Shown here piece after piece: positions 57,314 through 64,000 of a stretch of 64,000 bases of DNA. How positions within the stretch are numbered: the stretch's first letter is position 1; each line of letters begins with the position of its first letter. Source of the stretch: Cryptomeria japonica (taxonomy: Eukaryota; Streptophyta; Pinopsida; Cupressales; Cupressaceae); the NCBI RefSeq assembly GCF_030272615.1, contig NC_081408.1, positions 62,864,614 through 62,928,613 of the forward strand, read 5' to 3'. The notes beneath the pieces are model-generated. The model saw only the letters and a program-made list of their open reading frames with translations. It made no database searches and had not been told where the DNA came from. The translations under genes were made by a program, and so were the position numbers.

Positions 57314-58790
57314 TGTTGGCATTTCAGTAGAATTGAAGATTATTGATATAACTGAAGAAGGATGATAACTATCTTTATAACATTATTTTGTCATTGATAT
57401 CAAGAAATTGATTATCTGATTCAGTATGATGTTGCCATATCTTGAGAAGATTGATTTGAAGAGAATTAAGATGACAGTAAAAGACACAAAAAGAATGTGA
57501 TGAATAAGGGGAGAAATAAGTTATTCAATGGACAACTATTACCAAGTTAGACAATGATGAGATCATGACGTTTAGATTATTTTGATATCCAACATATGTT
57601 GTTGATTGAAAGATTTATACTATACTATGTCACCGAGCAAAGAACCTAGTCGGTAAACCCTAAGGAACCTAGTCGGTAAACCCTAACGTTATCGATATCG
57701 GTTAAAGAAGGTAGAATCTCTATCGAGTAAATTTTAGTATTTACCGAGTTACAACTGAGTTATGATAGTGCACATTAGATGAATACAAGTATTATTTAAT
57801 GAAGGACAATGATTAGCTAGAGATGTATAAATGATTGGAATGCCACGCATGAAGTTTGTTAAGGATCTATGGCAAAGGAAAATTGGCAGGAAGATCTACA
57901 GCGCAAATTGAACCACAATAACCTTGTGCAAGTTCCAAGAAAGGACTACAAGTCTCGAGGTGAGGTAAAACATTTTCAGATCAAAGGATACATTGAACCT
58001 AGTCAATTTTGAAGATCTGATGGCTAAGATTGATCATGGGAAATGTGATCAAGGAGATTTAGCAGTTAGCAATTGTTTATAAATAAGGAATTGTTGATAA
58101 ATAATGTATGTGGGCAAGTGTAAGCATAGGGATACTACATAGTGATTATCGAGCACAGAAGCTTGAAGACCTATTTGTATAACAGAGTAGAGATTCCAGC
58201 AGAGGGACAAGATATGTCCTATCACTAGATTGTTTTGAGCAAATAAGAATCTGCTTTAGCATTTCAGATGTGAAGTTGCAGATAGATTTGTGTTACTGTT
58301 ATTTTGTAAGTGACAGAAAATCTCTTAATCGAGTGGACTTAACAGTCTTATTTGTAAACCCTCTAGCAAGGTAACATTCTAAATGAGTGTTTGAAATTCT
58401 TTGACAAGGTCACTTCTAACAAAGTGAAGATCCTAACAGATTTGAGGGAAATCCCTTAATCGGGTCACATCTAGCAATGTGTTTGTAATCTTTAACAGGA
58501 TTTGCTTTTAACCGAGCATACTCTAGAAGAGTATATTTCTTAGTGGGTCCGAAATCCCATAGTGGTTTTTCCCTATTTGGGTTTTCACGTTGAATCTAGT
58601 GTTATGAGTGTTATGATGATTATGCGTTTGTGAGTTTGCATGTTTAGAAATTTTGGGTATATTGTTGAAGTATAAGTTACTGAGGTTGAATTTGTTGATT
58701 TTATGGAAGTTTAAGTTTGTATGATTCACCCCCCCTCTCATCTTTTTAGCTATTGGCATCTGTACTTTACATTAAGTATCAGAACTATCA
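57314..58790 (+). repeat. F 5' LTR
   Basis: TGTTGGCATTTCAG to TCAGAACTATCA, 1477 bp. TATAAATAAG at 58078-58087. Direct repeat AAGAACCTAGTCGGTAAACC type near 57640-57680; ladder of CCCTTAATCGGGT phrases at 58315-58510; block CCCATAGTGGTTTTTCCC near 58555. Confidence 0.85.
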
Positions 58791-58792
58791 AT

Positions 58793-58804
58793 TGGTATCA
58801 AAGC
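58793..58804 (+). promoter_or_regulatory. F primer-binding site
   Basis: TGGTATCAAAGC, two bases after the LTR end. Confidence 0.88.
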
Positions 58805-58854
58805 CTTGGACTTCAAAAGAAAAGTTTAAAGGTACTTGAGGAAAAGATCCGAAG

Positions 58855-59820
58855 ATGTATAAAAGGGATGCACCGAAGCTGAACAAGTCAAGTTTCTCCA
58901 CATGGCAGAAAAGGATGAAGCTGCATTTATCAGGAATTGGAGAATATACAACATATTATCTGGAGAATGATTACATTGCACCGAGCACCAACCCTATGAC
59001 CTTGGAAGAAATAAAGGCAAAGCAAGAACATATTCAAGCTATGATTGAAATAACATCAGCATTGACCAACTCAAAGTTTAATGATCTAGAAGGTTGTAAT
59101 GATGCAAAAGCAATGTGGACTAAGCTCATATCTATGTATGGAGGTGATGAACATGTTCAAAGAGAAAAAGTAGATAGTCTAAGAGCACAACTGGAGTCCA
59201 TGCAAATGAATGAAGGTGAGAACATAACACAATACAGTACAAGACTAAAGGAGATTGTCAATCAAATTAAAGGAGCAGGTGGAAATATTGAAGAAAAGGA
59301 TATAACAAGTAAGTTGTTGAGAACCCTTCTAGCAGCTTATGTTATTCAACTCTCTACAATCAATGAATTGAGGTCTATACCTAACATGCCAGTTTCTTTG
59401 GATGCTACTATTGGTAAGCTACATGCATTTGAGTTAAGCAATTTTGATAACAGTGGGTCTTCGGTAAATAAAGTAGAATCTGCATTTAGTTATTTTCATA
59501 TTGGTGAATTTGATGATTACAATGATAGAATGAATAAGTACTTTGAAGGGGATCACAGTGGAGAAAGTGAAAGATTTCGCAAGAACATGGAAAAAGTGCA
59601 CAAACTGTATGAGGAAATCAAGAAGCAAGAAGAGTATGAAGCATTATTAGCCAGAAGGTTACTGAGAGGAAAAGGTAAGTATAAAGGAAAGCTACCTTTA
59701 AAATGTTTCAATTGTGATAAAATAAGACATATGGCTTCTAACTGCCTCGACAAGGAATCTAGTGAAAAGAGAGAATATCGAGATAACGGGCTTAAAGACA
59801 ACCAATACAGAAGACACTAA
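58855..59820 (+). CDS. F Gag, open 321 codons
   Basis: Uninterrupted from ATG at 58855 to TAA at 59818-59820. UBN2-type Gag: KLNKSSFSTWQKRMKLHLSG, AKAMWTKLISMYGGDEHVQR, ENITQYSTRLKEIVNQIKGA, DITSKLLRTLLAAYV, ATIGKLHAFELSNF. A charged helical segment (MEKVHKLYEEIKKQEEYEAL) precedes the knuckle CFNCDKIRHMASNC; CX2CX4HX4C is intact though the usual Gly before His is Arg. The stop at RRH is probably secondary, since the same frame continues RRRDRKTCLVADEES into protease. The most intact gene in the window, yet the element as a whole is dead. Confidence 0.9.
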   Translation: MYKRDAPKLNKSSFSTWQKRMKLHLSGIGEYTTYYLENDYIAPSTNPMTLEEIKAKQEHIQAMIEITSALTNSKFNDLEGCNDAKAMWTKLISMYGGDEHVQREKVDSLRAQLESMQMNEGENITQYSTRLKEIVNQIKGAGGNIEEKDITSKLLRTLLAAYVIQLSTINELRSIPNMPVSLDATIGKLHAFELSNFDNSGSSVNKVESAFSYFHIGEFDDYNDRMNKYFEGDHSGESERFRKNMEKVHKLYEEIKKQEEYEALLARRLLRGKGKYKGKLPLKCFNCDKIRHMASNCLDKESSEKREYRDNGLKDNQYRRH

Positions 59821-60420
59821 GACTTCAGAAGGAGAGATAGAAAGACATGTCTAGTAGCTGATGAGGAATCCAACGATGATGAATTTGATGAAACTGATAC
59901 TTAGGAAGTTGTTTATGTGGCTATTAAGGATGGATCTGATGAAGAAAGGTATGAAGAAAAAGCTCTAATATCTCACATAAATAATAATGATTCTTGGATC
60001 ATAGATAGTGGATGCTCACATCATATGACAGGTGATAAACACAAGTTTGTTAAATTAGAAGATTATGATGGAGGCTATGTAAGATTTGGTAATGATGCGC
60101 CATGTGCGGTGAAAGGTAAAGGATCTATAACACTTCTTGACAATGCTAAATGTGATGATATATACTGGGTTGAAGGTTTGAAATACAATTTGTTGAGTGT
60201 AGCATAGCTAAACAATATAGGATACCAAATAGAATTTCAGAAAGGAATTGTCAAAGTTCATGGCAAGCATAGAAAGTTAGCTACTACCGGAACACAAACA
60301 AAAGGTAATACATTTCATCTTGACTCAACTCGAAACAAGTGTCTCTATGCTAAGATAGATGATACTTGGTTATGGCATAAAAGTTTTTGTCATATAAATT
60401 TTGATAATCTAATCAAAATA
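59821..60420 (+). pseudogene. F protease and pre-integrase region
   Basis: Same frame as gag. Protease site SWIIDSGCSHHMTGDKHKFV is intact (DSG). Then DGGYVRFGNDAPCAVKGKGS, IYWVEGLKYNLLSVA, a TAG, FQKGIVKVHGKHRKL and DTWLWHKSFCHINFDNLIK. Only a few stops. Confidence 0.9.
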
Positions 60421-61500
60421 AGTAAGAAGCATTGAGTAAGAGGTCTACCGAGTCTGGAAAAACCTGAGAATGCTATGTGCCAAGGATGTCGGATGGGTAA
60501 GATGACAAGATCAAGATTTACAAGTAAGTCCTACACTTCTAAAGGAATTTTAGATCTACTACATACTGATCTTTGTGGTCCTATGAAAGTTCAAAGTTAT
60601 TATGGTGATAAATCTTTCATATTATTTGTGGATGATCACTCAAGGATGATGCCAGTCATGTTTTTAAATGAAAAATCAGAAGCTTTTCAAATGTTTAAAT
60701 GGTACAAGGCAAGAGTTGAAAATGAAATAGGAAGACAATTGAAATTTCTTAGATCTAATAGAGGAGGAGAGTTCACTTTTGATGAATTTAACTTATTCTG
60801 TAATGATCATGGTATAAAGAGGCAAGTATCTACACCGAGAACACCTTAGCAAAATGGGATAGCTGAGAGAAGAAACAGATCACTTATGGATTGTGCAAGA
60901 ACCCTGATGATAGAAAAGAGGGTACCTCAAACATTTTGGACAGAAGCAATCAGCACTGTAGTTTACACTCTGAACCTAGTTCAACTAAAGAAAGGAACTA
61001 TGAAGACACCTTATGAGATCTGGTATGACAAGAAACCTAATGTAAGTTATTTTAAGATCTTTGGAAGTAGATGCTATGTTCACAAAGATGATAGAAATGG
61101 AAAATTTGATCAGAAAAGTGAAGAAGGAACATTTCGTGGTTATTCTTCCAGAAGTAAAGCATTTAAATGTCTGATCAAGTCATCTAACAAAATAGTGGAA
61201 ATTGCAAATGTGAAAATTGATGAATTTGTAGAAAGAAACAATGAAGGAAATTCCAAAGAACCAGGAGATTATGAAGAATTCATTTATGTTCAACCAAGAA
61301 GTCCTATCGAGAAAGCTGTTGAAGAAAATGAAGATAATGTCCAGTTACCTAGTGATAAAGAAGATCATATAGAACCTACCAAGCCTATATTAGCGAAGTA
61401 TGTCAAAAGACATCATGCATCAAGTCAGATTATAGGAGATAAGGATGATCCAGTGATGACAAAGAACAAACTGACATAGAACACATGTCTAATATCTGAA
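60421..61500 (+). pseudogene. F integrase
   Basis: Zinc Cys pair MCQGCRMGKM. Core LDLLHTDLCGPMK (first Asp), FILFVDDHSRMMPVMFLNEK, LRSNRGGEFTFDEFNLFCND with Asn at 60757-60759 in place of the second catalytic Asp, and GIAERRNRSLMD (Glu kept). TAG at 60847-60849 breaks PRTPQQNG. The open 197-codon piece 60886-61479 carries TFWTEAISTVVYTLNLVQL, KTPYEIWYDKKPNVSYFKIF and the acidic linker to RT. Confidence 0.9.
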
Positions 61501-62400
61501 TTTGAACTGAGAATAGTGAAATAGACATTTAACAGTGAAGAATGGGTAAATTCTATGATAGAAGAGATTGATCAAATCAAGAAGAATGACACATGGACAT
61601 TGATCCCAAGACCGAAGGACAAAAATGTAATTGGTACAAAGTGGATTTTCAAAAACAAGCTAAATGAAAAAGGTGAGGTTATTCACAACAAAGCAAGACT
61701 AGTTTGCAAAGGTTATGCTTAAGAAGAAGGAATAGATTATGGTGAAACTTTTGCACCTATGGCTAGACTTGTGGGAGTAAGAACATTGTTGGCATATGCT
61801 ACTTTCAAAAATTTTAAGGTATATCAAATGGACGTTAAATCTACATTTTTGAATGGTATACTAGAAGAAGAAGTTTACATTGACAACTTGAAGGATTTGT
61901 TGAAGACAAGAGTAAAGATAAGATATGCAAACTGAACAAAGCTTTATATGGTCTGAAGCAAGCACCTAGAGCATGGTAAGAAAGATTGCACTCTTATTTA
62001 ATGAAGATTGGTTTTATAAGGACAAGTGAAAACAACAATATATACATGAAGAAAGATGAGAATAATAGAATACTGATCTCAGCCATATTTGTTGATGACA
62101 TTATATTTTGTGGAAATGACTCCTTATGTAAGAATTTTGGAAATGAAATGTGCAAAGAATTTGAGATGTCACTAATCGGAGAGATAAAGTATTTTATAGG
62201 TTTACAGATTCTGCAAAGGAAAGATGAGATTTTCATTACTCAATCCAAGTACATAAAGGAAATCTTGAAGAAATTTGGAATGGAGGATTCTAAACTAGTA
62301 AGTACTCCTATGACTACTAACTGTAAATTATCAAAGAATGATGAATCTGCATCTATTGATGAGACACTTTACCGATCTATGATTGGAAAATTGCAATATG
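61501..62400 (+). pseudogene. F reverse transcriptase
   Basis: NVIGTKWIFKNKLNEKGEVI, NKARLVCKGYA, stop, EEGIDYGETFAPMARLVGVR, VYQMDVKSTFLNGILEEEVY, then a frameshifted patch (61870-61985) over LYGLKQAPRAW, then LHSYLMKIGFIRTSENNNIY and ILISAIFVDDIIFCGND. Catalytic FVDD intact. The open piece 61986-62678 is 230 codons but the last 15 belong to LTR G. Confidence 0.91.
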
Positions 62401-62633
62401 TTGTGCATAGTAGACCGGATATAGCACATGCAGTAGGTATTGTAGCAAGATCCTCTGCAAATCCCAAGGAGACATATATGACAGTAATCAAGAGAATTTT
62501 CAGATACTTGAGAGGCACTGAAGATTATGGCTTAGTATATGAAAAGAGGAATAATTTTGATTTAAAATTTTATACTGATGTTGATTGGGCAGGCAACATA
62601 GATGATAGGAAAAGCACAAGTGGTGGAACTTTC
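62401..62633 (+). pseudogene. F RNase H, cut off
   Basis: Reads YVVHSRPDIAHAVGIVARSS, YLRGTEDYGLVYEKRNNFDL, YTDVDWAGNIDDRKSTSGGT and ends in the middle of TFFLG-type text. The remaining 100 or so codons, polypurine tract and 3' LTR are missing from the window. Confidence 0.9.
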
Positions 62634-64000
62634 TGTAGATGTCTAAAAATGGTCAACGCTTGCGGAGTCATACTTTAACATCTGTGCTTTGCCTTATTTT
62701 AGGGTTTTTGCATTGCATTAACATTTCTTCTATGTTGCGCACTTGGTCTTTATCATTTGCAAGCATCGAGTCCTTCTTCTACATTCCTCATTTTTCTCAC
62801 TTTTGAATTAGGTCTTGTCGATAGCAATCTTCAGTCATGATTTTGGTCGATCTTATCCTGTCGCATCATGGTGTGTGCTCATTTATCATCATTTTGGACA
62901 TCATCAGTCCTAATCAATGATAGAATTAGGGTTTTTTCCTCTTGTCAATCTTTTCATTTTGCAATCAATTCATTATCGATCCTCGTCCTTGTCAATTTTG
63001 TCATTTTGCGATCGATTCGTCATCGATCCTTGTCCTCTTGTCAATCTTGTCATTTTGTGATTGATTTGTCATTGATCCTCATCCTTGTCAATCTTTTCAT
63101 TTTGTGATTGATTTGTCATCAATCCTCATTCTTGTCAATCTTGTCATTTTGCGATCGATTTGTCATCAATCCTTGTTCTTGTCAATCTTGTCATTTTGCG
63201 ATCGATTTGTCATCGATCCTTGTCCTCTTGTCAATCTCGTCATTTTGTGATCGATTTGTCATAAATCCTCATCCTTGTCAATCTCATCATTTTGTGATCG
63301 ATTTGTCATCGATCCTTGTCCTAGTCAATCTTATCATTTTGCGATCGATTAGTCATCGATCGTTGTCCTTTTCAATCATGTCAATTTGGATCAATTAGTC
63401 ATTGTTCCTCCTCAATTGGTGCCTATCAATTTGATCTCTTTATCAATCTTGGTCAATTTGTCAATCAATCTCAATCATTTATCAGCATTGGTCCTTGGTC
63501 AATCAAAATCGTGATCGAATCGACATTAATATCTTGTTGTCTTGACCTAATTCCTTGTCCTCTCATTTCTAGGTTTTATGATTTGATCATTAAATCCTTT
63601 TCTTCTTCTTGGTGGGTTAAATAAATCTATTTATTTAGTCCTAGGTCTTTTCATGAATTAATTAATGGATGAAAACCTATTAATTAATTCACCTAATTTC
63701 TATTTCATCTTTTTCCTCAATTTTCCAATTTACTAATTTCTCCTAATTCCTAATTTCTATTTCTCCTATTTTTCCCCTAATTTTCTCCTATGTTTATGCT
63801 TCCATTTGTTGCAATCATGGAGGATATTTTTTCTCTTCCCTTTTGTAATGGGAATGACATTTTAATCTTGTCATAATTTGTCATAATTTTGTCAATTAAT
63901 CAATCTTGCATAGAAAATGTCAATTTTGTCATAATTTGTCATATTTGTCATTCTTGATTTGAAATTTACTTTCAAATATCTTCATGATAATCTTGTCCTC
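62634..64000 (+). repeat. LTR G, same family as C 5' LTR, open at the window edge
   Basis: Begins TGTAGATGTCTAAAAATGGT; the following text is the reverse complement of 46581 leftward (CATACTTTAACAT, CCTTATTTTAGG, GACTTGGTC-type words, GTCCTAATCA). Inserted into F RNase H after CTTTC (62629-62633), so CTTTC should recur at its far end. No coding sequence; frames 62868-63398 are repeat artefacts. Confidence 0.88.
62941..63385. repeat. LTR minisatellite, nine units
   Basis: Nine units of about 46 bp, each with CTTGTCAATCTTGTCATTTTG, (C/T)GATCGATTTGTCATCGATC-type text and CTTGTCCTCTTG. Same unit as 45362-45500 in reverse complement, but three times as many copies. Confidence 0.88.

Larger units (their letters stand above)
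57314..62633 (+). mobile_element. Copia element F, truncated by LTR G
   Basis: 5' LTR 57314-58790, primer site, gag, protease, integrase, RT and most of RNase H. The 3' end is cut at 62633 where LTR G starts. It has fewer stops than alpha or E (about nine plus one frameshifted area near 61870-61985), so it is probably the youngest coding copy here. Protein text is related to alpha and E but clearly a separate family. Confidence 0.93.

Noticed and set aside
62941-63385. CRISPR-like array
   Set aside because: Units are contiguous and all similar, with no distinct spacers; it is a minisatellite in a plant LTR.
62868-63398. Two adjoining open frames with repeated peptides
   Set aside because: They follow the 46-bp minisatellite and have no domain; repetition alone keeps them open.

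Overview
This window looks like repeat-dense intergenic DNA from a large plant nuclear genome. A conifer or other gymnosperm is my best guess, from the mix of Ty1/Copia, Ty3 chromovirus and Ty3 Tat-type elements, the AT-rich background and the heavy decay; that is an inference. I see no intact host gene, rRNA, tRNA or CRISPR array. Almost every base I can explain is retrotransposon, much of it nested.

Layout. 1-1301 is part of a long Ty3/Tat-like LTR. 1681-12526 is a plus-strand Ty3 chromovirus (gag, PR, RT, RNase H, IN, chromodomain). Its gag is split by a complete minus-strand Copia element, alpha-1 (2304-8748), with a perfect 5-bp target duplication (GAAGG). 14779-26247 is a minus-strand Copia-derived element, B. 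It codes only for a Gag-protease-like protein with an unrecognised C-terminal tail, and a second complete copy of the alpha family, alpha-2 (18192-24519, plus), sits in its leader. 27230-30997 holds a Copia LTR fragment and Tat-like LTR material. 30998-46581 is a minus-strand Ty3 Tat-lineage element, C, with dual RNase H and a Q-rich Gag extension; a truncated Copia element D (about 36681-38811, plus) interrupts its pol. 46602-53558 is a complete plus-strand Copia element E (TSD TGTAC). 53735-55210 is the C-terminal end of a LINE ORF2. 55854-56789 is a decayed, frame-conserved 311-codon ORF that I do not recognise. 57314-62633 is a plus-strand Copia element F cut off in RNase H by LTR G (62634 to the window edge), which belongs to the same LTR family as the right LTR of C.

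How it fits together. The elements share the usual life-cycle parts: LTR promoters with TATA boxes, initiator-Met-type primer sites (TGGTATCAGAGC and variants), polypurine tracts, gag and pol. All coding regions carry premature stops, and many stops are one C-to-T or G-to-A change from Gln, Arg or Trp codons, which fits decay of methylated DNA. The nesting gives a relative history: alpha-1 after the chromovirus, alpha-2 after B, D after C, and G after F.

The most interesting items are element B (pol-less, with a gag-protease-tail frame without frameshifts), the unidentified ORF at 55854-56789, the copy-number-variable minisatellite inside the C/G LTR family, and repeated loss of the same integrase positions in separate Copia families. 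All coordinates, translations and counts were read by eye; no search or alignment program was run.
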